DNA from: Pelagibacterium xiamenense
Lineage (GTDB): Bacteria > Pseudomonadota > Alphaproteobacteria > Rhizobiales > Devosiaceae
DNA: 64,000 bases
Direction: 5' to 3'
NCBI RefSeq assembly: GCF_021166475.1
Contig: NZ_JAJOYS010000003.1
Span: 1 to 64,000 of the forward strand
Shown here piece after piece: positions 10,023-19,323 of this stretch. Under the pieces are notes generated by a model. The model did not search any database, was not told the DNA's origin, and saw nothing but the letters and a program-made list of their open reading frames with translations. A program made the translations under genes and the position numbers. Numbering within the stretch: the stretch's first letter is position 1; the number at the start of each line of letters is the position of its first letter.

Positions 10023-10553
10023 ATGAACGTCGAGGAAAGGGCGGGGGCGGCGATGATCACTCCGGTGCCACGGGGCGGACACTCGATACAAGCGGCCGGC
10101 GGTGCCTCTACGCGCGGGCCGTATCGGGTCGCGATATGCGTTTTCCCGGACGTCGCGGGTGCGCTCGGGGGGCTCGCGCAGATCGCCGCGCACGGGGTCA
10201 GCATGTCGGACATGGTGCTCATCGCCCCGTCCCGGCAGGCCGCGGCAGAGCTTCTGGCCGGCGAGGAGATCTGCCCGGCGATCTTTGCTTGCGGCCAGCC
10301 GCCCGATGAGCCGGAATGGCGCCAAATCGGACGGGTGGCATCCCGTGCCGCAAGGCGCCTGGCGGACGTATCCGACTGGGCGTCGGAGCGGACCGCCCTC
10401 ACGATGAGGCACGATCTTTCCCTGGCATGCGTGGTGTTGCTGGTCTACGGGCTGCGCGAAATGCTTCAGGCGCTTATGGCCGACGTTCTCCTGAACGTCG
10501 CCGCTTTGCGCGTCGAAGTGCACGACATCCCGCCCGGCCATCTCGCGAGTTGA
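10023..10553 (+). CDS. Hypothetical protein downstream of the FixK-like gene
   Basis: Up to 176 residues; an internal ATG at 10053 behind GGAAAGGGCGGGGG is an equally good start. Not recognised. The visible core is an alternating beta/alpha segment (YRVAICVFPDVAGALGGL ... ISMSDMVLIAP-like), which vaguely recalls proteins that turn over 'flavour of address' loops such as the DUF1269/GSP17M stress proteins, and a hydrophobic helix LACVVLLVYGL near residue 140. It begins 4 bases after the FixK-like stop, so it is probably cotranscribed and part of the low-oxygen module. Codon bias looks normal for the region. Confidence 0.5.
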   Translation: MNVEERAGAAMITPVPRGGHSIQAAGGASTRGPYRVAICVFPDVAGALGGLAQIAAHGVSMSDMVLIAPSRQAAAELLAGEEICPAIFACGQPPDEPEWRQIGRVASRAARRLADVSDWASERTALTMRHDLSLACVVLLVYGLREMLQALMADVLLNVAALRVEVHDIPPGHLAS

Positions 10554-10644
10554 GGTGACACTGGAAGCACAAAGGTGACAGGCGATTGTATCTGATTGGA
10601 AATCTGTCGGACGGTATCGGCCGCGCTCGGGTCGCCGGATTGAA

Positions 10645-10720
<76 letters not shown>

Positions 10721-10802
10721 ATTCCGGTGAGGGTCATATAGCAAATTTTTCGGCGCGCAAAGGGGAAAATCCGGGAGCTTGCCCTTACCCTTCCCGCCCT
10801 GT

Positions 10803-11438
10803 TCATGGCTCGGCGGGCAACGCCAAAGCGACAAGTCCCGGCAGCGTGCGGGTCGGATCGAACGCAAGGCTCCGGCAATTCTCCTCGAACGTCGCCACCC
10901 ACCCCGCGGCCGTGCGCTCCACATACGCGATGCGGGCCGGCGTACCTGTGATTTCGAGGTTTTCCGCCATATCCTCGGCCTGCGCGACCGATGCCATGAA
11001 GTCGTCGTCCGCGAAATAATTGCACTCCGCGATGTCGATCTCCTGCCACGCCAGCAGCGCAACATCGACAAGATCGTGCGCCAGGCCGCGGTTGAAATCG
11101 AGAAACGGCTCGAGCGATTCCGACCCGCACGGGATTTGCGCAGCTTCCGCCCGCATGTTTGCGACCACATCGGCGATGTTTTCGATCGGCCCCGCCAGCG
11201 CCGTCTCCATCTGCCGCAGGCGATACTCGGCAGCCGTCGCCTCAAGCGGCGTTAAATATGTCATCGTATCGTCGAACACCGCACACCGGGTCGTGGCCTG
11301 TGTGCCGACGACAATCGCATAAAGATCGGCGAGCTGCGGTTCGATCGCATCGGCCGGTTCCGCTTCCTGGCCGAACGCGGGAAGGGCAAGCACGGCGGCC
11401 ATCACCGCCATCGCAATGCCAGGCCCCTCTCTCTTCAT
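10803..11438 (-). CDS. Secreted protein of unknown function
   Basis: 211 residues from ATG 11438, chosen because it directly begins a signal peptide (MKREGPGIAMAVMAAVLALP, cleavage near AFG-QE). The mature part is acidic and mostly helical. It has several cysteines that could pair in the periplasm (TRCAVF, QIPCGS, AECNYF, EENCRS). No family was recognised. It lies upstream of the tRNA-Ala gene on the same strand and divergent from the porin gene. It may be exported and disulfide-bonded, but no function can be given. Confidence 0.6.
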   Translation of the reverse strand: MKREGPGIAMAVMAAVLALPAFGQEAEPADAIEPQLADLYAIVVGTQATTRCAVFDDTMTYLTPLEATAAEYRLRQMETALAGPIENIADVVANMRAEAAQIPCGSESLEPFLDFNRGLAHDLVDVALLAWQEIDIAECNYFADDDFMASVAQAEDMAENLEITGTPARIAYVERTAAGWVATFEENCRSLAFDPTRTLPGLVALALPAEP

Positions 11439-11839
11439 GGTCGATATAACTCCAACATCTCGGCTGCTCTCCACACACATGCATTTTGTGGCCGTTTCGC
11501 GGTGGGCAGACCACGCTCGATTCGAGGCGGCATTGGTGGCGCAGGTTCCTTTAAAGAGTCGTCAACCAGCGGCAATAACGACTATTAACAAGTGGTTTAT
11601 AGATGTGTGCCCAATTTGCAACATTCCCTCCGCAACCCTGCCTGCAAACGTCCACAGACCCCTATGCGATGTTGCGCGAGGCGCTCGTGTGACTAGAGTG
11701 AGTTTTGCGAATCCATGCATGGGATCGTTTGTCGGTCGCAGCGCGACGGCAACACACGACACCAACAAAAATGTGGTCGCGTTTCGACAAACCGCCGGTT
11801 TAGCCCGGCAAACTGAATGACTGACTTTGGAGGTCAATT
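11439..11839. other. 400-base intergenic region before the porin gene
   Basis: No credible gene; a 134-codon frame crossing it looks random. It must hold the promoters of the divergent secreted-protein and porin genes. The palindrome CCATGCATGG lies near 11714-11723. A strong ribosome binding site, TTGGAGGTCAAT, precedes the porin ATG, so the porin leader is about a few hundred bases at most. No exact sigma-70 promoter could be chosen. Confidence 0.5.
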
Positions 11840-13069
11840 ATGAAACTTAAGAGCCTTCTTCTGGGTTCTGCAGCCGCTCTGGCCCTGTCGACGGGTGCCC
11901 AGGCCGCTGATCCGATCGCCGAGTTCGTATCGCTCGACGTTTGCGATGCTTACGGCATCTCCGGTCTGACCATTGCGTCGGACGACACCTGCCTTCTGAT
12001 CACGGGCGAAGTCGAATACGACTACTGGTACGAAACTGTCTTCTTTGACGACGACAGCGCTTCTGACCGCACGTCCACGATCGACTGGTTCCTGACGTTC
12101 GAAGCTACCACGCAGACCGACGCCGGCCGTGCGATCGCTTCCGTGACCATCGGTCAGGAAGATCAGGACGACACCGACACGGTTATCTTCGAAGAAGCTT
12201 TCGTTTCGTTCGGTGACACCACGGTTCTGACCGCCGGTTACACGGGTTCGCTCTTCGGGGTGGACGATGCCCAGCACATCCTCGACGATGTCGCGACGAC
12301 GGGTGATCCGGATGACAGCCACGTGATCCAGGTCGTTTCCGACCTCGGCAACGGCTGGTCGATCGGCGCTGGCCTGGAAGCCCTTTCGGACCAGGCTGAT
12401 TACGGTGACCTCGGCGGCCGCGCCGGTGTGGTCGTCGGCTACGACGACGGCACCACCGTCGCCAATGTCGGCGCCTACATCTACGATCTCTATAACATGA
12501 TCGACAACGACGCCGACGCTCTGTTCGACGTCTATGCCGACGTGTCGACTTCGTTCGACATTTTCGACGTCTACGCCGCTCTTACCGTTGATCAGGATGG
12601 CAACATCCAGGGTCTGGTTACGGGCGAAGTCGCTCTCGATATCGCGACCATCCGTGCTGGTGTCGGCGGTGTGTACGCCAATGCCGCTGACGAGTTCACG
12701 CCGACCGCCGGTGCTGGTGTGACCTTCGCTCTGACGGATACCGTCGATCTCGACCTTGAAGTTGTCTACAATGCTGAAAACGGCAAGATCGAAGACTACT
12801 TCAACCAGCTCGCTCTCGGCACCGTCGAAGACGTCGTTTGGGGCACGCTCACTCTGAGCTCGGCCTTCACCGACACGCTGACTGGTGAAGCTTGGGCAAC
12901 CGTTGGTTACAACACTGACACCGAAGACTCTGTCTACGGCGGTGGTGTTGGCGTGACCTACGAGCCGGGTGGCGACTTCGAAGCCAACGGTACCGTTGCT
13001 GTCCTTTACGATGCTCAGACCGAAAACACCGGTCTTGGCGTTCACTTCGGCGCGGTCAAGTCCTTCTAA
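11840..13069 (+). CDS. Outer-membrane porin, very Asp-rich
   Basis: 409 residues with a signal peptide ([20 protein letters not shown], cleavage after AQA). The rest alternates short hydrophobic and polar strands of a beta-barrel and ends in Phe, the usual C-terminal BamA signal (GAVKSF). It resembles the alphaproteobacterial 'porin' family weakly, mainly through the opening [16 protein letters not shown] with a cysteine pair (DVCDAY ... [10 protein letters not shown]), as in Rhizobiales porins. Aspartate is abundant and Lys/Arg rare across the whole barrel. Synonymous codon choice looks less GC-extreme (frequent GCT, GTT, TTC), as in highly expressed genes. A terminator follows. Probably a major general porin. 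Confidence 0.85.
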   Translation: MKLKSLLLGSAAALALSTGAQAADPIAEFVSLDVCDAYGISGLTIASDDTCLLITGEVEYDYWYETVFFDDDSASDRTSTIDWFLTFEATTQTDAGRAIASVTIGQEDQDDTDTVIFEEAFVSFGDTTVLTAGYTGSLFGVDDAQHILDDVATTGDPDDSHVIQVVSDLGNGWSIGAGLEALSDQADYGDLGGRAGVVVGYDDGTTVANVGAYIYDLYNMIDNDADALFDVYADVSTSFDIFDVYAALTVDQDGNIQGLVTGEVALDIATIRAGVGGVYANAADEFTPTAGAGVTFALTDTVDLDLEVVYNAENGKIEDYFNQLALGTVEDVVWGTLTLSSAFTDTLTGEAWATVGYNTDTEDSVYGGGVGVTYEPGGDFEANGTVAVLYDAQTENTGLGVHFGAVKSF

Positions 13070-13095
13070 TTGGACTTCGCGTTACGCGATCTGGG

Positions 13096-13126
13096 AAGGG
13101 TCCGGCTTGCCGGGCCCTTTCTTTTT
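13096..13126 (+). terminator. Rho-independent terminator after the porin gene
   Basis: Stem AAGGGTCCGGC (13096-13106) and GCCGGGCCCTT (13109-13119), with one G-T wobble and a tight loop, is followed by TCTTTTT. It lies 27 bases after the porin stop. Confidence 0.9.
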
Positions 13127-13278
13127 GTGCGGACGGTTGGCCCAACGGACGCGAAGGCGCCATAAACCGTTGATCTTTCGGCTCGGGTGGTGGCGTTCGC
13201 CGACGCGGGCGATATGATCGGCGCGCCCTGTCACACGAATCATCCTTTGGCGTGCTGCGCCTGAACTGTCAGATATTC

Positions 13279-14910
13279 ATGCCAAACCATTCCAAAGTGA
13301 CCTATCGCACAATAGCGCTGGCCGCGCTGCTTTCCTTGTCGAGCCAAGCCTACGCGCTATCGTATCGTTCGGCGCCGGATATGGCTCCTGCAGTGGCCAG
13401 TTCAATTGTCCGCGTCGCGCAATTTCAGGTGCTCGACACCGCACCGGAAGCGCAGAAGGGCGAGGGGGTGGATAGCGAGCCCCTCGAAACGCTCGAGACA
13501 CCGGTATCGGACAGCAGCGTGTCCGTTCTTGAGAATGCCGATTCCTTCGTCTGGCAGGCTCAGAAAGAGGGACAGGATATTGTTTTTACAGGAATTGTCC
13601 CAAGCGCCGCTGCGCAATCGCTCATCGCGGTGACGACGGGCGGGGAGATCTCCGACGATACGGAAGTCGGCGTTGGAGCGCCTGACGGCTTCCTCGTCGA
13701 TGCACTTACCGGCCTCGATGCGCTGGCCACGCTGGAAAGCGGGGCGCTGCGCTATGAAGACGATTCGTGGATGCTTGAGGGGACCCTTGCGGCGGGCCGG
13801 GAGCGCGACGATCTCGAAGGCGTTCTGGCGCGAGCGGCAACCCCGTTTGACGCATGGACATTGGAAATCCTGCCCACGCGCCCGGGGGACAACCGGGCCG
13901 CCGGTATGGAGGCGACCGCGGAGCGGCCATCGCCCAGCGATCCTGGTGCTGCCGTGGACGCAGACGCTGGCGAGGGGAGTTCGGAGGCCCAGCCATCTGC
14001 CTTGCCGGAAGCCGAGCCGGTTGCAGAGGTGAGCGAGACCGAGGAGGTGGCCGGCGATGGGATTGCCGCCTCGACTGCAGACACATCCGAATCAGCAGCA
14101 GGCGAGCAGACCGATAGCGCGCTCGGTGAACCTGCCGACGGCGTCACAACCGCACAATCTGAAGCGACGGCCGAGATCGCTGCGCCGGACCCAGAATACC
14201 GGTTCTCGGCGCTCAAGGGACCGGACGGCGCGCTGAGCCTGCGGGGCAGCGTGCCCGACCCATCGACGCAAGCGCTGGTGATGCGGCTTGCCGGGACGGA
14301 CGGGCAAAGCGCGCTGGCGGTCAATCCACGGGCGCCGCAGGACTTCGTCAGCGCGCTCTATGCCGGCCTTGCAGCGCTCGACCATCTCGATCAGGGGCAA
14401 CTTGCCTTCGCCAACGGGGGCTGGCTGTTGACCGGCCGCGCCGCCATCGATACGCAGAAAGACGAGGGTCTTGCCGCGCTCGCGGAACTGGGCGGCGAGG
14501 AGCGGTTCGTTACCATGGTTACCGCACCCCCGGCCTCCGCGGTCTGCAGCGCCGAGGTCGACGCTTTCATGGCGGATAAATCACTCCTTTTCGCCTCCGG
14601 CAGCGCCAATCTGACACCAGACTCCCGCGCACTCCTGCCGGATATCGCGCAACTTCTGAACATTTGCCCGCAAACCACTGTCTATGTTGAGGGGCACACC
14701 GACAGCGATGGGAGCGAAGCGCTCAACCTGCCGCTTTCGGTTGCCCGCGCCGAGGCCGTCGTCGACGAACTTGTCGCCCTTGGTGTCTCGGCCCCACGTC
14801 TTTATGCTGTGGGCTATGGATCGAGCCTTCCGATCGCTTCGAACGATACCATTCAGGGCAAACGGCAAAACCGACGCATTGCCTTCACCTTCGAGGACGC
14901 CGCACAATGA
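13279..14910 (+). CDS. OmpA-family envelope protein with a duplicated N-terminal module
   Basis: 543 residues from ATG 13279, which starts a signal peptide (MPNHSKVTYRTIALAALLSL, cleavage near AYA-LS); a GTG at 13252 is also possible. The C-terminal 108 residues (about 436-543) are an OmpA peptidoglycan-binding domain: LLFASGSANLTPD, VEGHTDSDGS, LSVARAEAVV and GKRQNRR. The upstream part holds two copies of an approximately 110-residue module (about 75-190 and 305-420). Each has the pattern 'xxxVPxxxxQxLxxxTxG', a 'PxxFxxxLxxGLxALxxLxxGxLxxxxxxWxLxG' stretch and a closing motif. They are separated by a long acidic Glu/Ala/Pro linker. The downstream genes overlap or abut, suggesting a three-gene envelope operon. 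Confidence 0.8.
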   Translation: MPNHSKVTYRTIALAALLSLSSQAYALSYRSAPDMAPAVASSIVRVAQFQVLDTAPEAQKGEGVDSEPLETLETPVSDSSVSVLENADSFVWQAQKEGQDIVFTGIVPSAAAQSLIAVTTGGEISDDTEVGVGAPDGFLVDALTGLDALATLESGALRYEDDSWMLEGTLAAGRERDDLEGVLARAATPFDAWTLEILPTRPGDNRAAGMEATAERPSPSDPGAAVDADAGEGSSEAQPSALPEAEPVAEVSETEEVAGDGIAASTADTSESAAGEQTDSALGEPADGVTTAQSEATAEIAAPDPEYRFSALKGPDGALSLRGSVPDPSTQALVMRLAGTDGQSALAVNPRAPQDFVSALYAGLAALDHLDQGQLAFANGGWLLTGRAAIDTQKDEGLAALAELGGEERFVTMVTAPPASAVCSAEVDAFMADKSLLFASGSANLTPDSRALLPDIAQLLNICPQTTVYVEGHTDSDGSEALNLPLSVARAEAVVDELVALGVSAPRLYAVGYGSSLPIASNDTIQGKRQNRRIAFTFEDAAQ

Positions 14911-15011
14911 TCGATAGCCTCGTCTTTCTGCTTTACACCTACTGGCCGTTTCTCGTGATCGCGCTGCTTATCGGCATTGCCACGGGTTGGTACAGCCAGG
15001 ATGGAGCGTAG
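14907..15011 (+). CDS. 34-residue single-span membrane protein
   Basis: The ATG overlaps the TGA of the OmpA-like gene (ATGA) and the TAG lies three bases before the next ATG. The product is one hydrophobic helix (LVFLLYTYWPFLVIALLIG, about 5-23) followed by a short polar tail (GWYSQDGA). Overlapping start, matched strand and continued reading of the operon all argue that it is translated. Small single-span proteins often stabilise or tether larger envelope partners; the likely partners are the flanking OmpA-like and helix-hairpin-helix proteins. No family known to me. Confidence 0.65.
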   Translation: MIDSLVFLLYTYWPFLVIALLIGIATGWYSQDGA

Positions 15012-15014
15012 ACC

Positions 15015-15431
15015 ATGAACGCCACGCCCCACATTCTCGAAAGCGCACTGCTGCTTTTGGCGGCCTTTTTTATCGGCTGCATCATCGGTCTCCTCCTGCG
15101 GCGCACTTTTGCCAAGCCTGCCGCACAAGCCGTGTCGCAGGGCGGCGGCGGCACCGCTGCCGCTGCCGTCGTGCCCGAACCTGCACCGGTCGTGACGCCC
15201 GAACCGGCACCCGCGCCCGAAAGCCCGATATCGGTGGACCTCAAGCAGATCAAGGGCATCGGGCCGACGATGGAAAAACGGCTCAAGGCCGAAGGCATAC
15301 ACGACTTTTCCCAGATTGCGGGTTGGGACGAAAAAACCGTCGCCCGGATGAACGAAAAGCTCAACGCCCACGGCCGCATCGAACGCGAGGACTGGGTCCG
15401 GCAGGCCCGGGCGCTGGCGCGCGGGCAATAG
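15015..15431 (+). CDS. Membrane-anchored helix-hairpin-helix protein
   Basis: 138 residues. One N-terminal membrane helix (ALLLLAAFFIGCIIGLLL, about 11-28) is followed by a Pro/Glu/Ala-rich spacer (about 50-70). A C-terminal domain (about 75-135) has IKGIGPTMEKRLKAEGIHDF and WDEKTVARMNEKL. This is the helix-hairpin-helix-like domain also found at the C-terminus of some NuoE and L21 proteins and in free-standing alphaproteobacterial membrane proteins. Such domains can bind nucleic acid or proteins. It ends the OmpA-like operon and is convergent with the next gene. The exact role is unknown. Confidence 0.7.
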   Translation: MNATPHILESALLLLAAFFIGCIIGLLLRRTFAKPAAQAVSQGGGGTAAAAVVPEPAPVVTPEPAPAPESPISVDLKQIKGIGPTMEKRLKAEGIHDFSQIAGWDEKTVARMNEKLNAHGRIEREDWVRQARALARGQ

Positions 15432-15455
15432 CGTATTCCGGCGCCATGCCGGCTC

Positions 15456-16406
15456 TCAGGCGGCTGCCTCTTCGACGGGGACGCCCTTGCGGTCCGAGAG
15501 CTTGGCGAACGCCTCGATCGCGCCGATGCTCTCGCCATCGTCAAGAAGGGCCGGACTGCCTTGCCCGGTTACGGTGAGAAGTGCCGCATCGGGCCGGCGT
15601 CGGCGCATTTCTTCATACGTCTCGCGCCGGACCTGGTCGGACATCTGTGTGCGGACGAGCATGATCGGCGCGTGATGCAGGCAGTCAAAGAGAGGCCATT
15701 GCGGTTCGAGCACATCGTCGAATTCGAACTGCTCGATCTGGCCGATGAGCCGGGGATCGAAAAGCGGCACCAAGCCTCCGCGCCGACCGGGCGCATAGAC
15801 GCGCGCGCCCAGCGTATCCAGCGCCGAGTCGGGCACGCTGGGGTAGTCCGCCGCGAGAATTTTGCGCAGCGCCGCCTGGCTTGCGCGCTTGTCGCGAAGG
15901 CTGACAAGGTGCCGGAAATTGTTGCGCAGGCGGACAAGCCCGCGCGGGTCGGTTACCGGCCCGGAATCGATCAGTACGGTCCCCCCCACCAGCGAAGGTC
16001 GTTGTTTGGCAACGATCATCGCCACCTGTCCGCCATGCCCCTGGCCGACAAGAACCGCCCGGGTGATCCCCAGCGCATCGCAGACTGCGATGACATCGGC
16101 TGCGTCGCGCGGCGTCGCGTACTGCATGTTTCGGGGCAGGGGGGCGGACCGTCCGCGCCCAGCCAGATCGAGCAACACGACCGGCCGCGTGCTTCCGGCA
16201 AGGCCTGACAGACCCTCCAAAAATGCAGTGTAGTCGAGCATGGTCCTGTTGTACCCGGGGATGCAAACCAGCGGCGTTTCCTCGCCCCCGAGATTGCCCC
16301 TTAGGTGCACGGCGATCGTCCGTCCCGCCGGGCCCGGACAAATCCGCCCGATACCCAGCGGCGCGAATTGCGGCAGATCGTCAAAGAGTGTTGCGCGTTT
16401 GGCCAT
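15456..16406 (-). CDS. Alpha/beta-hydrolase fold protein lacking the catalytic Ser and His
   Basis: 316 residues with the alpha/beta-hydrolase layout: oxyanion segment VCIPGYNRT (48-56), strand VVLLDLAGRGRS (76-87), nucleophile elbow, and C-terminal strand with PIMLVRTQMSD. The elbow reads VGQGHGGQ (120-127), so the GxSxG serine is Gly123. The C-terminal segment that normally carries the catalytic histidine reads TGQGSPALLDDG, with Ser in its place. The protein is therefore probably not a classical hydrolase; such proteins can be receptors or scaffolds, as known for plant GID1. It is a single gene, convergent with the envelope operon and divergent from dapA. Length is normal and no frameshift was seen. 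Confidence 0.75.
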   Translation of the reverse strand: MAKRATLFDDLPQFAPLGIGRICPGPAGRTIAVHLRGNLGGEETPLVCIPGYNRTMLDYTAFLEGLSGLAGSTRPVVLLDLAGRGRSAPLPRNMQYATPRDAADVIAVCDALGITRAVLVGQGHGGQVAMIVAKQRPSLVGGTVLIDSGPVTDPRGLVRLRNNFRHLVSLRDKRASQAALRKILAADYPSVPDSALDTLGARVYAPGRRGGLVPLFDPRLIGQIEQFEFDDVLEPQWPLFDCLHHAPIMLVRTQMSDQVRRETYEEMRRRRPDAALLTVTGQGSPALLDDGESIGAIEAFAKLSDRKGVPVEEAAA

Positions 16407-16536
16407 GATGCTTCATAGCACGGCCCACGCGCGGCGTGCAGGGCCCAATGCCCATGCAGATGCCATGCGGGAAGGCAGGAAGGCGCGAACCCAGCGCATG
16501 CCTTGCGATCGGTCGGCCGGCCGTGTCGCGGGTTGG

Positions 16537-16565
16537 TTGCGATGCCGCACAAGTGACACTATGGT
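16537..16565 (+). promoter_or_regulatory. Possible dapA promoter
   Basis: TTGCGA (16537-16542), 17 bases, TATGGT (16560-16565), 109 bases before the dapA ATG. A 7-base hairpin (16636-16642 with 16648-16654) lies in the leader just before the GAGG ribosome binding site. The rest of 16407-16673 shows nothing recognisable. Confidence 0.35.
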
Positions 16566-16673
16566 GCGCTTCCGTTCCGTACGGGGCATGGGCACGCCTT
16601 TTTGCCGAAGGATGAACACCCAGGAAAACGAAGGGCTGCCGGGCGCGCCGGCAGCGACAATTGAGGACTGTAT

Positions 16674-17552
16674 ATGTTCAGCGGGTCGATTACGGCGCTC
16701 ATTACGCCGTTCAACAATGGTGCGGTTGACGAAGATGCCATGGCCCGTTTCGTCAAATGGCAGATCGAGGAAGGCTCCCACGGCGTTGTGCCGGTCGGCA
16801 CCACCGGCGAATCTCCAACGGTCAGCCATGAAGAACACCGCCGCCTCATAGAGATCACCATCGAGGTGGCCGACAAGCAGATTCCCGTGATTGCGGGCGC
16901 CGGCTCCAATTCGACGCGGGAAGCGATCCATCTCGCCGAGTTCGCGGAAAAGGCGGGTGCCGATGGCATCCTCACCATCCTCCCGTATTACAACAAGCCC
17001 AATCAGGAGGGCCTGTTCCAGCATTTTTCGGCCATTGCAAAGGCCACCAGCCTGCCGGTCGTCATCTACTCGGTACCCCCGCGCACGGTGATCGACATTT
17101 CGGTCGAAACGCTCAAGCGCCTGCGCGACGCGCACCCCAACATCGTCGGCATCAAGGACGCGACGGCGGACATGGGCAAAGCGACGATGCAGCGCCACGT
17201 GCTGGGCCCCGATTTCATCCTGCTTTCGGGCGAGGATATGACCGCGCTGGGGTTCAACGCCCATGGCGGGCGGGGATGCATTTCGGTGACCTCGAATGTG
17301 GCACCCCGGCTTTGCGCCGATTTCCAGAACGCCTGCCAGGCCGGAGATTATGCGACCGCGCTGACCTTGCAGGACCGCCTTGCGCCCTTACATAAGGCCT
17401 TGTTCATCGAGCCCAACCCGGCCGGCGTCAAATACGCCGCCGCACGGCTTGGGCTCATCAAGGAAGATTTGCGGCTCCCGCTTGTGCCCGTCTCGGAGAC
17501 GACACGCCAGGCGATCGATGATGCGCTGGTGCATGCGGGACTAATGAACTAA
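16674..17552 (+). CDS. dapA: 4-hydroxy-tetrahydrodipicolinate synthase
   Basis: 292 residues, as expected for DapA. It condenses pyruvate with aspartate semialdehyde in the first committed step of lysine and meso-diaminopimelate synthesis (cell wall). The Schiff-base lysine is Lys161 (VGIKDATAD), Thr44/Thr45 sit in VGTTGESPT, and Tyr132 is in VIYSVPPRT with Arg137. The usual YNVPGRT motif is here YSVPPRT, a mild deviation. A GAGG ribosome binding site precedes the ATG. The stop is four bases before smpB, the normal dapA-smpB pair of this group. Confidence 0.95.
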   Translation: MFSGSITALITPFNNGAVDEDAMARFVKWQIEEGSHGVVPVGTTGESPTVSHEEHRRLIEITIEVADKQIPVIAGAGSNSTREAIHLAEFAEKAGADGILTILPYYNKPNQEGLFQHFSAIAKATSLPVVIYSVPPRTVIDISVETLKRLRDAHPNIVGIKDATADMGKATMQRHVLGPDFILLSGEDMTALGFNAHGGRGCISVTSNVAPRLCADFQNACQAGDYATALTLQDRLAPLHKALFIEPNPAGVKYAAARLGLIKEDLRLPLVPVSETTRQAIDDALVHAGLMN

Positions 17553-17556
17553 GCCC

Positions 17557-18036
17557 ATGGCGCCCAAGAAAGACAAAGGCGTACTCGAACACGGAACGGT
17601 CGCGGACAATCGCCGCGCCCGCTTCGACTACGAGATATTGGAGACCCTCGAGGCTGGCATCGTTCTGCGCGGCACCGAGGTCAAGTCCCTGCGCAATGGC
17701 AAGGCACAGATCGCCGAAGCGTACGTTTCCCCCGAGGGGGGCGAGCTTTGGCTCATCAACGCCAATATCCCCGAATATGTTCAGGCCAACCGTTTCAACC
17801 ACGACGAGAAACGCAAGCGTAAGCTGCTCGTCTCCAAAAAGGAGCTGGCCAAGCTCGCGCGTGGGGTCGAACGCTCCGGCAACACGATTGTGCCCCTGAG
17901 GCTCTATTTCAACGAGCGCGGCATGGCCAAGCTCACGATCGGGCTCGCCAAGGGCCGCAAGACCGTCGACAAGCGCAACGTTCAGAAAGAGCGTGACTGG
18001 TCGCGCGAAAAGCAACGTCTTCTCAAGACGGGTTAG
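17557..18036 (+). CDS. smpB: SsrA-binding protein
   Basis: 159 residues, typical length. SmpB binds tmRNA and delivers it to stalled ribosomes. Recognisable parts are [45 protein letters not shown] and the basic C-terminal tail [20 protein letters not shown], which inserts in the decoding site. It starts four bases after the dapA stop. Its TAG overlaps the stop of the convergent uracil-DNA glycosylase gene. Confidence 0.97.
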   Translation: MAPKKDKGVLEHGTVADNRRARFDYEILETLEAGIVLRGTEVKSLRNGKAQIAEAYVSPEGGELWLINANIPEYVQANRFNHDEKRKRKLLVSKKELAKLARGVERSGNTIVPLRLYFNERGMAKLTIGLAKGRKTVDKRNVQKERDWSREKQRLLKTG

Positions 18037-18671
18037 CCGGCGACGAAATTCGCCGCGCGACCGATCACATCCTCGAACATCGCCGGTGTCAGCCTGCCGG
18101 TGTTGGTGTTGTAGCGCGAGCAATGGAAGCTGTCGAAAAGCCGCGTGCCGTTTTCGAGTACGTGCTCGGCGCCGTGTCCGAACGGATGTGCGGCCCTGCG
18201 GCGGCCCAGCGCCGAGAGCAGGGAGTCGTGCCCGATCCGTCCGAGCGCGATGAAGGCTCTGACCTGCGGGTTGGCCTCGATCGTTGCGCAGAGGAAGCGC
18301 CGGCAAGTCGAGATCTCCTCGCCCGTCGGCTTATTCTGCGGCGGCACGCAGCGTACTGCGTTGACGATCATCGCATTTTTGAGAACCATCCCGTCATCCG
18401 GATCGGCCTTATAGGAGCCCGACGCCAGCCCGAATTTGAGCAGGGTGGCGTAGAGCAGGTCCCCGGCATAATCTCCGGTAAACGGCCGTCCCGTGCGATT
18501 GGCGCCGCGCAGGCCTGGCGCGAGCCCGACGATCATCAACCTTGGCGCCGCGTCTCCCCAGTTGGGAACCGGCGCGTTGTGCCAATCTGGAAACTGGGCG
18601 CGGTTATCCATGCGGAAATGGACGAGCCGCGGGCAGAGCGGGCAGTCGTGCGGAGGGTTTGTCTCAAGCAA
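18033..18671 (-). CDS. Type-5 (UDGb) uracil-DNA glycosylase
   Basis: 212 residues. It removes uracil, and in this family also some deaminated purines, from DNA in base-excision repair. The motif [19 protein letters not shown] (49-67) is the family 5 motif A, which lacks the catalytic polar residue of UNG. Motif B is [15 protein letters not shown] near the C-terminus. Four cysteines, Cys10, Cys13, Cys108 and Cys123, are placed to hold the [4Fe-4S] cluster of families 4 and 5. It is convergent with smpB and overlaps it by a few bases. Family 5 rather than 4 is chosen from motif B. Confidence 0.85.
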   Translation of the reverse strand: MLETNPPHDCPLCPRLVHFRMDNRAQFPDWHNAPVPNWGDAAPRLMIVGLAPGLRGANRTGRPFTGDYAGDLLYATLLKFGLASGSYKADPDDGMVLKNAMIVNAVRCVPPQNKPTGEEISTCRRFLCATIEANPQVRAFIALGRIGHDSLLSALGRRRAAHPFGHGAEHVLENGTRLFDSFHCSRYNTNTGRLTPAMFEDVIGRAANFVAG

Positions 18672-18756
18672 TGTGAGGTGATCTTTCGGTGAGGGCGCGA
18701 AACCTTTCCTGGGCGCACTCCCGATCCAGAAACGATGCCTGCTCTAAAGAAGCGCC

Positions 18757-19323
18757 TTAGCTGTGCGCATCTTCCCGAGTCGACCCCGTGCGGTCAACCT
18801 GGGCGCGTCCGACGGTCTTGGCCAGTTCTGCAATGTCGAGGAAATAGTCGGCCTGCCGCCGCAAATCGTCGGAGATCATCGGCGTCGCCGTCGTCAGCGT
18901 CGAGGCGACGGTGACCTTCTTGCCCCGGCGCTGGAGCGCGGCAACGAGCGCCGTGAAGTCCCCATCGCCCGAAAACAGAACCAGGTGGTCGTAGTGGGTC
19001 GCCATCTCCATCGCGTCGATAGTCAACTCAATGTCCATATTGCCCTTCACCTTGCGCCGCCCCTGCGCATCCGTAAACTCCTTGGCGGGCTTCGTGACGA
19101 CGGTGTAGCCGTTGTAGTCCAGCCAATCGATTAGCGGACGGATAGAGGAGTATTCCTGGTCCTCGACCAGCGCGGTATAATAGTAGGCACGCAAGAGATA
19201 GGCCTGCGACTGGAACTCGCCAAGCAAGCGCTTATAATCAATGTCGATCCCCAAAGCCCGGGAGGTCGCATAAAGGTTCGCGCCATCGATAAACAGAACG
19301 ACTTTTTCGCGCGGATCAAACAT
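18757..19323 (-). CDS. NYN-domain protein, LabA/DUF88-like
   Basis: 188 residues from ATG 19323, which has GGGGAG upstream; a TTG six codons earlier is less likely. The NYN (PIN-like) nuclease fold shows VVLFIDGANLY (about 9-19), KGNMDIELTIDAM (about 112-124), LVLFSGDGDFTALV (about 133-146) and GKKVTVAS. The conserved aspartates (Asp15, Asp116, Asp140-142 area) would bind a metal ion for RNA cleavage. LabA-like proteins of this subgroup are common in alphaproteobacteria, mostly uncharacterised. It is divergent from rpoZ. Confidence 0.85.
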   Translation of the reverse strand: MFDPREKVVLFIDGANLYATSRALGIDIDYKRLLGEFQSQAYLLRAYYYTALVEDQEYSSIRPLIDWLDYNGYTVVTKPAKEFTDAQGRRKVKGNMDIELTIDAMEMATHYDHLVLFSGDGDFTALVAALQRRGKKVTVASTLTTATPMISDDLRRQADYFLDIAELAKTVGRAQVDRTGSTREDAHS

